Source: Cytobacillus gottheilii (GTDB taxonomy: Bacteria; Bacillota; Bacilli; Bacillales; Cytobacillaceae). From it: a stretch of 64,000 nt of DNA. Under the pieces are notes generated by a model. The model did not search any database, was not told the origin of the DNA, and saw nothing but the letters and a program-made list of their open reading frames with translations. A program made the translations under genes and the position numbers. The stretch lies in the NCBI RefSeq assembly GCF_900166665.1, contig NZ_LT800494.1, forward strand, positions 2,501,768-2,565,767. The letters are read 5' to 3'. Shown here piece by piece: positions 1-8,418 of this stretch (its first letter is position 1; each line of letters starts with the position of its first letter).

Positions 1-817
1 GACTTCCATTAGCAGGCTGCAAAGGTATCCCTTTTCTCTTTTCTTCTGGAACATCAAACGGAAGGGCAGCCATGGAGGATAAAATAGTGGCAACGTCTCC
101 TATTGAGGCTGTTGTTCCAAATGAAACATCATACTCACGGCCTTTTTCTCCCATAAAAAATAACTCATGATAGGCGGAAACAGCATCTCGTACGTCTAAA
201 AATACCCGCTCTGCCTCAAGATCCATATGAGTCAATATGTCATTAACACCTGTCTTTTCAAATTCAGCTACACGTTTGGCAAGAATGGAACAAACGCCAG
301 TCGATGGGCCCGGTCCGATTAAATTTGTCGGCTTTGCAATGACAAGATCCAAATCATAATAGCTTGCCCACGATTTTGAAGCGAAAATCTGCAGCGTCTT
401 GCTTAAACTATATGGATGCGGCGGGAGGCTGTTCTCTTTCACTGGATATTGCAGGATCGTCCCTGTCACTACCACCTTACAACTTGGTGCATGTTTCCGG
501 ATTGCCTCTAGTAAAAATACGGTTGCCATGACATTCGATTCCATGTAACGAACAGGATGAATCCACGATTCATCCGCATTGCTCTGACCAGCAAGATGCA
601 ATACATATGATGGCTTTAAACGCTGAATCAGATTGCTCGTCTCTATTGCATTCGTTAATTCACAGCGTTCTAATTGAACACCATGATCCTCTTCACCAAT
701 ACGTCTCACAACGCTGACTACATGATACCCTTGGCTGGCAAAGTAACGACAGGCATGTCTGCCAGTAAAACCATTACCCCCTGTAATGAGAATGGTTTCC
801 ATTCCCCTCTTCGTCAT
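1..817 (-). CDS. NAD-dependent nucleotide-sugar epimerase/dehydratase, 3' part missing
   Basis: The gene runs off the left edge, so its C-terminus is not seen. The ATG at 817 follows AAGGAG at a spacing of 6. The product starts MTKRGMETILITGGNGFTGR, giving the Rossmann motif TGGNGFTG near residues 11-18. A YSLSK motif near residue 140 supplies the SDR Tyr-x-x-x-Lys pair, and VVTGT precedes it. The pattern fits extended SDRs such as GDP-4-keto-6-deoxymannose reductases or GDP-mannose dehydratases, but the exact substrate cannot be told. It is divergent from a probable spore-surface gene and close to glycosyltransferase genes, so a role in making an activated sugar for surface glycan is inferred. 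A CATANNNTA hexad-like match lies about 40 bp upstream of the start. Confidence 0.85.
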   Translation of the reverse strand, partial: MTKRGMETILITGGNGFTGRHACRYFASQGYHVVSVVRRIGEEDHGVQLERCELTNAIETSNLIQRLKPSYVLHLAGQSNADESWIHPVRYMESNVMATVFLLEAIRKHAPSCKVVVTGTILQYPVKENSLPPHPYSLSKTLQIFASKSWASYYDLDLVIAKPTNLIGPGPSTGVCSILAKRVAEFEKTGVNDILTHMDLEAERVFLDVRDAVSAYHELFFMGEKGREYDVSFGTTASIGDVATILSSMAALPFDVPEEKRKGIPLQPANGS

Positions 818-946
818 TCCCTGCTCCTTATCCATTCTACATATCCTTTCATCACATTTTTTACTAGAATATGTGAACCCTCCCGATTGTTGAGGGCTGA
901 ATGGCAAGCAATTTAGAAAGTGATTGAAGGTATTATACTTGTCCAA

Positions 947-973
947 ACCTTTTGCTCCTGGTGACATAAGATA
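947..973 (+). promoter_or_regulatory. Sigma-K-like promoter
   Basis: AC at 947-948, a 16-bp spacer and CATAAGATA at 965-973 match the AC/CATANNNTA pattern of mother-cell sigma-K promoters. It lies about 30 bp before the start codon at 1002. The match was made by eye only. Confidence 0.5.
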
Positions 974-1001
974 TAGCAAGTACAAAAGGAGGTGAATAGA
1001 A

Positions 1002-1442
1002 ATGGGAACTTTTTTAGATGCGCAAACATCCCAAAATGCAAGCTTTAATAGCTCCATTTCCATTCCAGTTACGACAACACCAACACTCTTTGGTTCACTT
1101 GGATTAAATACAGCAGGAGCAACAGGGCCCATTCGAGTTGAATTTGCTTTCACCGCGGCAGTAACATCCTTGCTTTCTTTATTGCAGCCAATTACTATTC
1201 AGATTTATCGTGTATCAGGCGGTGTTAGTACGCTTGTATACTCTGCTGCACCAACGCTGGCTGTGGCTGGTTTAGGAGTTGCTTCCAGAACGGTGATCTC
1301 GTTAAGTGGAGCTGACTTTAACCCGCCTGCTCCAGATAATTTCCTCGTTTACCAGGCTTATATTAGCATCCCTGGCGGTGTAACAATCGCACCAACAAGA
1401 GTAGGACCTGAATCATTTAGTGCTGCAGCATATTCAAACTAA
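1002..1442 (+). CDS. Small beta-rich protein, possible spore-surface protein
   Basis: A 146-residue protein with a strong ribosome-binding site (AAAGGAGGTG). It is rich in Ala, Ser, Thr, Val and Pro and reads as alternating short hydrophobic strands. It contains no Lys, Cys, His or Trp. There is no signal peptide and no membrane segment. I do not recognise the family with certainty. The composition resembles the beta-sandwich surface domains found on exosporium or spore-crust proteins. The sigma-K-like promoter in front, and glycosyltransferase and epimerase genes on both sides, suggest a protein made in the mother cell and displayed, perhaps glycosylated, on the spore. A monocistronic transcript is likely because a terminator follows at once. 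The function is inferred from context only. Confidence 0.8.
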   Translation: MGTFLDAQTSQNASFNSSISIPVTTTPTLFGSLGLNTAGATGPIRVEFAFTAAVTSLLSLLQPITIQIYRVSGGVSTLVYSAAPTLAVAGLGVASRTVISLSGADFNPPAPDNFLVYQAYISIPGGVTIAPTRVGPESFSAAAYSN

Positions 1443-1448
1443 AGATCA

Positions 1449-1484
1449 GGGGGAGTAAGCAGTAAAATGCTTACTCCTTCCCTT
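1449..1484 (+). terminator. Intrinsic terminator
   Basis: The arms GGAGTAAGCA and TGCTTACTCC pair over 10 bp with a 6-nt loop, and a pyrimidine-rich tract follows. It ends the transcript of the small surface protein gene. Confidence 0.75.
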
Positions 1485-1561
1485 TCTATAGATTACATAG
1501 CCGACATTCCTGCCGGGAGAAAACATATCATAATGAAGAATTGAGAAAAGGAGTGCTTATT

Positions 1562-2761
1562 TTGAAGATATTATTAGCTACTTTTTGGGAGATCCCTCAT
1601 CTTGGCGGGGTCTGGAATTATATGAATCAATTAAAAAAGAAGCTTGAGAATAGAGGGCATGAAGTTGAAATAGCCGGATACGGGGTTAAGGCCAAGCATG
1701 TTTGTTTTATTTCCAGTGGAAAAATGCTGACAAAAGCGCAGATGGGGTTCATCCCTAAACCGGTGCACCAGTTTATTGATGCAACGGTTGCCTTCTATGA
1801 AAACCAAATTGAATTTTATAAACAGGCCATGAGTCAAATGAATTTGGAACAATATGATTTAATTCACACACAGGACGTTCTTTCCTCTTATGTATTTGGA
1901 CAAATCAAGCCTGTCCATACAGCTCATATTGCTACTTTGCATGGCTGTGTTGCAGATGAAATCAAGAAAACTTTTTATCAGGGCAAGCACGATCAGGTCT
2001 CTATTCTGGCCAGTCAATATCTAGATCAATTAGAACATAATGGGGCATCAGCTGCCCATAAAACGATTCTTGCTAATCAATGGATGATTTCAAAGCTTTG
2101 TAATGAATACGGAGTGGATGTCAATCAAGTAACGAAACGGCATTATGGCTATGATATTGAAAAATTTATTGAAATGCAGGCAATCCCCTCACCATTAGGA
2201 AAACCAGCCAATAAAAAGTTAATTCTATACAGCGGCAGGTTAAATGATTTTAAAGGTGTGCCGTACTTAATCCAAGCACTGAATAAATTGAATACGCTGA
2301 GAGATGATTGGGTTTGCTGGATTGCCGGTGATGGACCTCAAAGTGATGAATACAAGCAGCTAGTTTCAACCTTCAACATAGGTAATGTCATTCAGTTTAT
2401 TGGAAATCGATCGGATATTCCGGCACTTTTAGCACAGGCGGATTTATTAATTCATCCAACCCTCCTTGATAACCAGCCGCTTTCCATCATTGAAGCACAA
2501 ATTAGCGGGACAGCGGTCATTGCAAGCGAGGTTGGCGGGGTGCCGGAAATGATGGAACATGGCATGACGGGTGTGCTCGTTCCTCCTGCAAATGCAGACA
2601 TTCTATGCGAACATATCGCTTATTTATTAGAGCATGATGATTACCGTAACAATGTTGGGTTCCGTGCGCAGGAATGGGCCTATCAGCATTGGGATCCAGA
2701 AGCAGAAGCAGAGGATTTGCTGGGCCTTTATTCAGAAGCGATTAGAGCTAATTCCATCTAA
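1562..2761 (+). CDS. Glycosyltransferase family 4 (GT-B fold)
   Basis: A 399-residue enzyme that transfers a sugar from an activated donor, most likely in the cytoplasm. The TTG at 1562 was chosen because AAAGGAG ends 8 nt before it; the in-frame TTG at 1541 lies upstream of that site. The N-terminal GT-B domain starts MKILLATFWEIPHLGGVWNY. The donor domain shows YSGRLNDFKG near residue 228 and the C-terminal signature PLSIIEAQISGT followed by SEVGGVPE near residue 315, typical of GT4. A CATANNNTA match at 1524-1532 with AC at 1504 (18-bp spacer) could be a weak sigma-K promoter. It lies upstream of a sugar epimerase and probably shares its pathway. Acceptor and donor are unknown. Confidence 0.88.
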   Translation: MKILLATFWEIPHLGGVWNYMNQLKKKLENRGHEVEIAGYGVKAKHVCFISSGKMLTKAQMGFIPKPVHQFIDATVAFYENQIEFYKQAMSQMNLEQYDLIHTQDVLSSYVFGQIKPVHTAHIATLHGCVADEIKKTFYQGKHDQVSILASQYLDQLEHNGASAAHKTILANQWMISKLCNEYGVDVNQVTKRHYGYDIEKFIEMQAIPSPLGKPANKKLILYSGRLNDFKGVPYLIQALNKLNTLRDDWVCWIAGDGPQSDEYKQLVSTFNIGNVIQFIGNRSDIPALLAQADLLIHPTLLDNQPLSIIEAQISGTAVIASEVGGVPEMMEHGMTGVLVPPANADILCEHIAYLLEHDDYRNNVGFRAQEWAYQHWDPEAEAEDLLGLYSEAIRANSI

Positions 2762-2866
2762 ATGTTCATTTTTTAGGCAGCCTGTTTTCCTTACCGATAG
2801 GTCTCTCTCCCACTCCAGTATAGAAAAGCAAACATATACTGGAAAAAAAGAGGGAGACTGATTGAT

Positions 2867-3790
2867 TTGAAGAAAGCTTTTGTAACAGGCGGTGCCGGGT
2901 TTATTGGATCTCAGCTGGCAGAAGAACTGTTAAAAGAAGACTATGAGGTTCATATTATCGATAATTTATCTTCAGGATATCGAAAATACATTCCAGACGG
3001 TGCACTATTTCATCATCTGGATATTTGCAGTGCGTCTGCCAAGGACATCATTATAAAAGAAAAACCAGACGTTCTGTTCCATCTTGCAGCTCAAGCAGAT
3101 GTGTCTCGTTCAATAAAGAATCCGCAGCATGATGCTGAAGTTAACATTATTGGTACCATCAATATGCTTGAAGCCTGCCGTGAAGCTGGCGGATGTAAAT
3201 TGATCTTTTCCTCAACATCTGCTGTTTATGGCAATTTGGACAAGAATAGGATTTCAATTGAAGATCCTGCCTTGCCTATTTCTTATTATGGGCTCTCAAA
3301 GCTTGCTGCTGAAAACTATATTCGTATTTATCATGAACTCTATCAGCTGCCCACTACGATTCTGCGTTACGGCAATGTTTACGGCCCGCGCCAAACGCCA
3401 AAAGGAGAAGGCGGAGTTGTGGCTGTTTTTTTAAATAAGTTAAAAAATAGACAACCTTTAACACTTCATGGCAATGGAAAGCAAACAAGAGATTTCATTT
3501 ATGTAAGGGATGTAGTTAGCGCCAATTTGGCGGCTGTTAGGAACGGAAATGGACAAACCCTTCACGTCAGCACCGGTAAACCAACATCCATTCAAGAGGT
3601 TGCGGGCATTTTAGCAGAGCTGCATCCTGAAGAGGCAGAATTGATCTATACAAATAGCCGGCCAGGCGATATTGAACATAGCTGCTTAAACAATGAGCAG
3701 ACCATTCGAGTATTAGGATGGCAACCAGAAATGAATATGAAAGCAGGATTAAAAGCAGCATACAGATCCATGCAAAATGAATCATTTTAA
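2867..3790 (+). CDS. GalE-like NAD-dependent sugar epimerase/dehydratase
   Basis: A 307-residue extended SDR. The start is TTG at 2867, preceded by AGAGGGAG. The NAD-binding motif TGGAGFIG is at residues 7-14, the SSTSAVYG strand at 115-122, and the catalytic pair is Tyr141 and Lys145 (YYGLSK). RYGNVYGPRQ, further on, is typical of UDP-glucose 4-epimerases and related UDP-sugar epimerases. The length fits the family. A hairpin at 2815-2842 (CCAGTATA/TATACTGG) sits just before the ribosome-binding site and may affect expression. It follows the GT4 gene and probably supplies its sugar donor. The exact nucleotide sugar cannot be told. Confidence 0.88.
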   Translation: MKKAFVTGGAGFIGSQLAEELLKEDYEVHIIDNLSSGYRKYIPDGALFHHLDICSASAKDIIIKEKPDVLFHLAAQADVSRSIKNPQHDAEVNIIGTINMLEACREAGGCKLIFSSTSAVYGNLDKNRISIEDPALPISYYGLSKLAAENYIRIYHELYQLPTTILRYGNVYGPRQTPKGEGGVVAVFLNKLKNRQPLTLHGNGKQTRDFIYVRDVVSANLAAVRNGNGQTLHVSTGKPTSIQEVAGILAELHPEEAELIYTNSRPGDIEHSCLNNEQTIRVLGWQPEMNMKAGLKAAYRSMQNESF

Positions 3791-3822
3791 TTTATTCCTC
3801 ACATGAAAGTAGGTGATTGCAT

Positions 3823-4446
3823 ATGCGTTTTCAACAAATAAAAGGTGAATATGATGCAACATTTAGTTTAGGTCACCTCTGTCTTGCCAGTATGCAGCTG
3901 CAGAAGTTTAAGCTGCGGCCATTTTCAGGGGTGCTTGATTGGGTTGGTTCCCCAAATTTAGGAAACATCAATCAATTAATTTCCCATGATTTTCAGGATT
4001 TTTTGAATTTCCAGCATCTGCAGCCAGTAAAATATTTATCCCCCACTGACTTATATGTTTGGGATTCCTACTATGATATCGGTTTTAACCATGATTTTAA
4101 AACTGATCTAAACTCCCTGCAACAGCTGGGCGGGTACGATCTAGTGAAAGAAAAATACGATCGCCGCATCGCGCGTTTCAACAACAAGCTGAAAACGAGC
4201 AAGCGAATCTTATTTATTCGAACAGAAGGAAATATAGAGGAAATTGAAGCACTTCAGCAAATCCTTGCGCAGAAATGCAGCGGAGATTTTGAATTGCTTG
4301 TTGTCAATCATAAACCAGTGCAAACGATGAGCGAACAGTTTTGGAATATCCCCAATGTCACAGTGGCCGAAATGCCTAATGACGAGATTTGGGATGGAAA
4401 TGATGCACATTGGGCAGAGCTGTTTGATGGGGTTTCTTTGGGGTAG
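3823..4446 (+). CDS. DUF1796 papain-like cysteine peptidase family protein
   Basis: A 207-residue protein. The ATG at 3823 is spaced 6 from AGGTGA. The N-terminal region (GEYDATFSLGHLCLASMQL, then FSGVLDW near residue 35) matches the DUF1796 pattern, predicted to be papain-like cysteine peptidases, with the candidate nucleophile in GHLC. The reaction is not established for the family. It closes the glycosyltransferase/epimerase group and is followed by a terminator, so it may belong to the same operon. A paralogue with the same N-terminal layout is encoded at 31203-31850. There is no signal peptide, so it is probably cytoplasmic. Confidence 0.8.
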   Translation: MRFQQIKGEYDATFSLGHLCLASMQLQKFKLRPFSGVLDWVGSPNLGNINQLISHDFQDFLNFQHLQPVKYLSPTDLYVWDSYYDIGFNHDFKTDLNSLQQLGGYDLVKEKYDRRIARFNNKLKTSKRILFIRTEGNIEEIEALQQILAQKCSGDFELLVVNHKPVQTMSEQFWNIPNVTVAEMPNDEIWDGNDAHWAELFDGVSLG

Positions 4447-4496
4447 TTACATTTATAAATTCTTTTTAAACAATGCTCACTTCCTCAAACAAAAGT

Positions 4497-4523
4497 AACC
4501 GTCCGGTTCAGGGCGGTTTTTAT
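4497..4523 (+). terminator. Intrinsic terminator
   Basis: AACCGTCC pairs with GGGCGGTT across a 6-nt loop, followed by a T-rich tract. It ends the glycan-related gene group. The next 280 bp, to 4802, are AT-rich with only a small TTCCCAAA/TTTTGGGAA hairpin at 4621-4643; I see no gene there. Confidence 0.75.
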
Positions 4524-4802
4524 CTTTTTAAAATATTGCTCTGTTAAAGATTAATGTTAAAAAATGAAAATAGAGTTCTATCGATTTAAAGCATTTTAAT
4601 AAAACATTAAAATAATAAAGTTCCCAAATCTCGTTTTGGGAATGTTAATTTTCAGCATTTAATACGTATTAATTATTATTTTCACAGGATGTTTTATATC
4701 TTAAAACGAATCTGAATTAACACCAGGTTTGTTTTTATCTTTGTCGAATATAATTACTATAATAAATTGCTGTAAAATTCAATGATACAAAGGGGGAGAA
4801 AA

Positions 4803-5033
4803 GTGGACCTATTACTTTGGATAACGATCGGTTTCATAATAATTGGATTTGTTGTGATCATCTCTATGAAAAAAAGTATGGAGAGAAAGGTCGCTTTTAT
4901 AAAAGCAAATACGGATGACGAGGGAAATTCATCAAAAGCTAAAGCTGTAATTTGGTGGATATCTGGTGCCACTGCTTGGGGGATGGTGAGTATGTATCTT
5001 GTTGGTAGTTGTTTTGATAAATACTTCGGATAA
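4803..5033 (+). CDS. Small membrane protein, unknown function
   Basis: A 76-residue protein. GTG at 4803 follows AGGGGGAG, making it a better start than the ATG at 4782. There is one strong membrane helix at residues 4-22, then a charged stretch (KKSMERKVAFIKANTDDEG), then a second hydrophobic segment with Trp-Trp near residue 50. I do not recognise a family. It appears to be transcribed alone. Confidence 0.6.
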   Translation: MDLLLWITIGFIIIGFVVIISMKKSMERKVAFIKANTDDEGNSSKAKAVIWWISGATAWGMVSMYLVGSCFDKYFG

Positions 5034-5183
5034 CTAGTGGCATCAAATGTACTTAAAAAACAAGTAGTTTTGTAGTATTTATTTATAGGATTACTGTAAT
5101 AATATCTATTTTTGAACAATAAATACTATATACCTTATAAATTCAATAAACGTTCCCAAACGCAACTTGGGGGACATTTTAAA

Positions 5184-5216
5184 AAAGCACGAACGTTGAT
5201 TTAACAGCTCGTGCCT
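5184..5216 (-). terminator. Orphan terminator-like hairpin
   Basis: GCACGA and TCGTGC pair. On the minus strand the hairpin is followed by a T-rich run, so it would act leftwards. No minus-strand gene lies directly to its right except the DUF4279 gene ending at 5642. Confidence 0.4.
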
Positions 5217-5245
5217 TGTCTTGTGAACTTATTTTATACATTATC

Positions 5246-5276
5246 TTAGGCTGTTTTCGGAAAGTTTGTTGTTTTT
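5246..5276 (+). repeat. Solo end of carrier-B repeat
   Basis: TTAGGCTGTTTTCGG and the GTTTGTTGTTTTT that follows match the terminal repeat of the full carrier-B elements at 18052 and 37616. No opposite end or GC-rich core is visible nearby. Confidence 0.6.
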
Positions 5277-5426
5277 AATAAAGATGGCTTGATGTTATAA
5301 TATAATAAACAAAAAAATTGATACCAGTGAAACTTGTCAGTTATTAGAGTCGTATAAATAATGGAAATATTTTGTGATGAATTGTATAAAGTTATAGACT
5401 CTAAATACAGAAAGGAGATGGAATGT

Positions 5427-5627
5427 ATGAAAAACCTTACTCTAATCGGAAAAGTATACTTAGGATTGGGAGTATTATTCTCCATATCTGGGATATTCTT
5501 GTTTGTTCAGAATCTTAATGAAATATTTGTATTAAAGGAACAATTCCTATCATTCTCCTTTGTTTGCCTTGGAATTTCATTATTTTTGGCTTCGTATTTG
5601 CAACAAAGGAAAAGAAATCAACAGTAA
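5427..5627 (+). CDS. Small two-helix membrane protein, unknown
   Basis: A 66-residue protein. ATG at 5427 is 9 nt from AAAGGAG; an in-frame ATG at 5418 is too close to that site. There are two membrane helices, about residues 6-26 and 38-58, and a basic C-terminus (QQRKRNQQ). No family recognised. It converges on the DUF4279 gene. Confidence 0.6.
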   Translation: MKNLTLIGKVYLGLGVLFSISGIFLFVQNLNEIFVLKEQFLSFSFVCLGISLFLASYLQQRKRNQQ

Positions 5628-5641
5628 GCTCATTTATAAAT

Positions 5642-6088
5642 CTAATCCCCACACTCACCCAGGTAAGGATTGGCGTATAAATCAATGTCAAAATCCGCCC
5701 CAATGCTATTGGCAAATTCAATAACTGGAAGATTCAAATGGAAACCAGGTGTATAGCCATCATTCATTTCGATCACGATGGCAAATCTGCATTCTAATTC
5801 AAATTCCCTTTTCAACTCATTAATCGTTTCTGTTTGATGCTGCAGCTGCAGCATGATTTGTTCTAATACCTCCCCAACATCAAGTGACTCCTGATATCCT
5901 GTGCTCACGATCCAAGCTGAATAATCTCTTTTGTGGTCTAGATCTTTGCTGACTCTTTTTATAATGTCACCTTTTTTAAAGCTTCTTGTTGGAGATATTC
6001 CTAACCTTTCAGTGACTGTTTCTATTGGAAAAACATCTGCATATAATTTGAAATAAACCATTATCTTCGTACGATCCACACATTTCAC
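5642..6088 (-). CDS. DUF4279 domain protein
   Basis: A 148-residue cytoplasmic protein with a GAGGAG ribosome-binding site before the ATG at 6088. The pattern YFKLYADVFPIETVTERLGI, SPTRSFKKGD, SAWIVSTGYQ and a C-terminal acidic tail fits DUF4279, a family of unknown function common in Firmicutes and often encoded near toxin-immunity genes. No toxin is visible here, so no function is claimed. Confidence 0.75.
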   Translation of the reverse strand: MKCVDRTKIMVYFKLYADVFPIETVTERLGISPTRSFKKGDIIKRVSKDLDHKRDYSAWIVSTGYQESLDVGEVLEQIMLQLQHQTETINELKREFELECRFAIVIEMNDGYTPGFHLNLPVIEFANSIGADFDIDLYANPYLGECGD

Positions 6089-6180
6089 TCCTCAATTTCC
6101 TTGTTCATTATTTTATTTTCTATCTAATTATGATAATATTATTTGTCAGAATTGTCTTTACTCGTGAAAGGAGTTTGAAC

Positions 6181-6363
6181 ATGTGGAAACGCCCTATTCT
6201 CCTGTTTGTTTTAATGCTGCCTGCATTTGTTATCATCGATCTTTTAAAAGGTTCAGGTCCTCAATTCTCGGCTAATTTTATTTCAGTCCTGCTATTTGTT
6301 GTCTTATATGAGTTTGTGCATTGGTTAATTAAAGTTTCAAAGCCTTCAAAGAAAAATGGATAG
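6181..6363 (+). CDS. Small membrane protein, unknown
   Basis: A 60-residue protein starting MWKRPILLFVLMLPAFVIID after AAAGGAG. It has two hydrophobic helices and a basic C-terminus (KPSKKNG). It is divergent from the DUF4279 gene. No family recognised. Confidence 0.6.
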   Translation: MWKRPILLFVLMLPAFVIIDLLKGSGPQFSANFISVLLFVVLYEFVHWLIKVSKPSKKNG

Positions 6364-6508
6364 ACATAGTTAAACCCCTATCAATTTTTCACGTTTTTCA
6401 TGTTTATAATAAAGAATTTGTCTCAGTAAGATATTACTCGCTTATTCACTTTCCTCAATTACTCGAAGGAGACACGGGTACTCACAATCATGTTTAAAAA
6501 CAAAAAAA

Positions 6509-6603
6509 ACGAATGATAGGAATAGATTATATCCTAATCATTCGAAAATATAGACGAACTGACTCAATATGTCAAAGTATATAGGATAAGAAACCAGTCC
6601 CAA
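6509..6603 (-). repeat. Carrier-A repeat fragment serving as terminator
   Basis: CGAATGATAGGA and TCCTAATCATTCG form a hairpin at 6509-6544. On the minus strand a long T-tract follows it. CAGTCCCAACC near 6596 matches the GTTGGGAC end of carrier A. It lies just beyond the stop codon of the RmlD-like gene (6611) and fits that gene's terminator. Confidence 0.6.
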
Positions 6604-6610
6604 CCCCTAC

Positions 6611-7429
6611 CTAGCTCCAATCTCTCATCTCTTCCAGCATCTCACGGTACCCCTGTATCTGATAACCAACGTCTGTTCTAGTATTCTGAATGGATCGGTC
6701 TTGAATCATTTTTTGATCGGGGATAATCGTTACGTCTGTTTTTTGGTAGATTTCCTGAATCATCGTCAGTAGTTCATGTTTAGAGAGTTTATGTGGGGAA
6801 CCTAAATGATAGAGTCCGGACACCTTGTTTTCAATCATATAGTGAATGGCTTTTGCCAGTTCAAGAGTGGTCACTCCATTCCACATGACCTTCTCGAAGC
6901 CTTTGATAGTTCCCTCCTGCTTCATAAACCAGAGAAATAAGCCAATGCCATTCTCTTTTAGTTCTGGGCCGATGATCGACGTGCGGATCGTTAAATGCTT
7001 ATCACTGACCACTTCTCCAAGCTGTTTAGACTGAGCGTAAATGGATGTTCCATCTGTCAGATCTGTTTCCGTATAATCGCCTTTACTGCCGGAAAAAACA
7101 CAATCTGTACTGATATGAATCAGTCTGCCACCACTTCTTTCCATAAGTTTGGCAAGCTGGTGCGGCAAAAGGCTGTTTACCTGGAAAGCAAGCTTTGTTT
7201 CCCGTTCTGCATGTGCATTTAAGATTCCGATGCAATTTATGCTAATATCAGGTTTCACCGTTTCAATTACTTTCTCTACACTGGTTGAGTCTGTGACATC
7301 GACAAAAATGCCTTCAGAATCTGATTGATCTCTTGTCGTGTAATATACTTCATATTCCGGTCGCTGCTTGAAGTAGCGGATGATCATATGACCGGCCATG
7401 CCTGTTCCGCCGAAAACTAACAGCTTCAT
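6611..7429 (-). CDS. RmlD-like SDR reductase of an amino-sugar pathway
   Basis: A 272-residue SDR. The nucleotide-binding motif GGTGMAG is at residues 7-13, ISTDCVFSG at 106-114, and the catalytic pair is Tyr131/Lys135 (YAQSK), all as in dTDP-4-dehydrorhamnose reductases. Its start overlaps the stop of the FnlA/CapE-like gene by 4 bp, so the two are translationally coupled. In the UDP-L-FucNAc pathway this position is taken by CapF/FnlB (about 370 residues, with a cupin domain). This protein has no cupin and resembles the shorter RmlD-type reductase used in UDP-L-QuiNAc-type pathways. It is therefore inferred to reduce the 4-keto-6-deoxy product of its neighbour. It could instead be a generic RmlD. 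Confidence 0.85.
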   Translation of the reverse strand: MKLLVFGGTGMAGHMIIRYFKQRPEYEVYYTTRDQSDSEGIFVDVTDSTSVEKVIETVKPDISINCIGILNAHAERETKLAFQVNSLLPHQLAKLMERSGGRLIHISTDCVFSGSKGDYTETDLTDGTSIYAQSKQLGEVVSDKHLTIRTSIIGPELKENGIGLFLWFMKQEGTIKGFEKVMWNGVTTLELAKAIHYMIENKVSGLYHLGSPHKLSKHELLTMIQEIYQKTDVTIIPDQKMIQDRSIQNTRTDVGYQIQGYREMLEEMRDWS

Positions 7430-8418
7430 TCAATAAACCCGCCTTCCTCAAGCATCTGCTTAATTTCAGCTTTCGTCATTAAGGTTGTGCCAGAATTGTA
7501 TTCATCGATATTAACCATATTAAAGGTTTTGTATCGTTCTTTTACTCCTTCAATATAAATAGAAGGCAGGATGACAAAATATTCCTCATCATAAACAACA
7601 GTCATCGTACTTTCATATTCTGATAGAAGCAGCTCATGAATTTTCTCACCGGGACGGACCCCTAAGATTTCAATATCAACGTCCTCCCCGCTTTTTTCAA
7701 TTAAAATTTCCGCAAGATCAATAATTTTGCAGGCTGGCATTTTCATAACAAAAATTTCGCCGCCAACACTTTCTGACACAGCTTTAAACACAAGCTGAAT
7801 CGCTTCTTGAACCGTTAAGAAGAAACGGGTCATTTTCATATCAGTTATTCCTATCTTTTTCTGCTCTTGTATTTGTCTTTTAAACACATGAATTACACTT
7901 CCATTTGTCCCCAAAACATTTCCGCCGCGGATACAAACAAACTTTGTTTCCGTATTCAACGTATTCGCATGAATGATCAGCTTTTCACCCATCGCTTTTG
8001 ATAAACCATAAAAGTTTGAAGGGTTCGATGCTTTGTCTGTTGAAATATATACGACATTTTTCACATGACAGGCTATAGCTGCATCAATGATATTTTGCGT
8101 GCCAATTACATTTGTTTTCAATGCTTCCATTGGCTGATCCTCACAAACAGGCACATGCTTTAAGGCCGCTAAATGAAACACATATTCTACACCCTGGCAA
8201 GCCTGAATAAGGGAATCCTTTTCTTTTATATCTCCTATAATAAAATGTAGCTTTGGATGATGATTAAACTCCTGCTTCATTGTAAATTGATTGGATTCAT
8301 TTCTGGATAGTATTCTAATTTCTTTTGGTTCATAGGTTAAAAGCTGGGAAACAAGCTCATAGCCCCATGAGCCTGTACCTCCAGTAACTAAAATCGTTTT
8401 ATTTTTGTACACGCTCAA
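7426..8418 (-). CDS. UDP-GlcNAc 4,6-dehydratase/5-epimerase, FnlA/CapE-like
   Basis: A 330-residue polysaccharide-biosynthesis SDR. TGGTGSWG is at residues 12-19, ISTDKA at 125-130, and Tyr137/Lys141 lie in FYGLSK. The family converts UDP-GlcNAc into 4-keto-6-deoxy hexoses; FnlA/CapE/WbjB members also epimerise at C5. The middle position in an operon with a 2-epimerase and a reductase is the FnlABC/CapEFG arrangement. The start overlaps the 2-epimerase gene by 20 bp. PseB or FlaA1-type dehydratases are close relatives, but the flanking 2-epimerase favours the FnlA reading. Confidence 0.85.
   Translation of the reverse strand: MSVYKNKTILVTGGTGSWGYELVSQLLTYEPKEIRILSRNESNQFTMKQEFNHHPKLHFIIGDIKEKDSLIQACQGVEYVFHLAALKHVPVCEDQPMEALKTNVIGTQNIIDAAIACHVKNVVYISTDKASNPSNFYGLSKAMGEKLIIHANTLNTETKFVCIRGGNVLGTNGSVIHVFKRQIQEQKKIGITDMKMTRFFLTVQEAIQLVFKAVSESVGGEIFVMKMPACKIIDLAEILIEKSGEDVDIEILGVRPGEKIHELLLSEYESTMTVVYDEEYFVILPSIYIEGVKERYKTFNMVNIDEYNSGTTLMTKAEIKQMLEEGGFIE

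Noticed and set aside
4621..4643. TTCCCAAA/TTTTGGGAA hairpin as a riboswitch or sRNA
   Set aside because: It is a short isolated hairpin in AT-rich DNA with no promoter or conserved motif that I can name.
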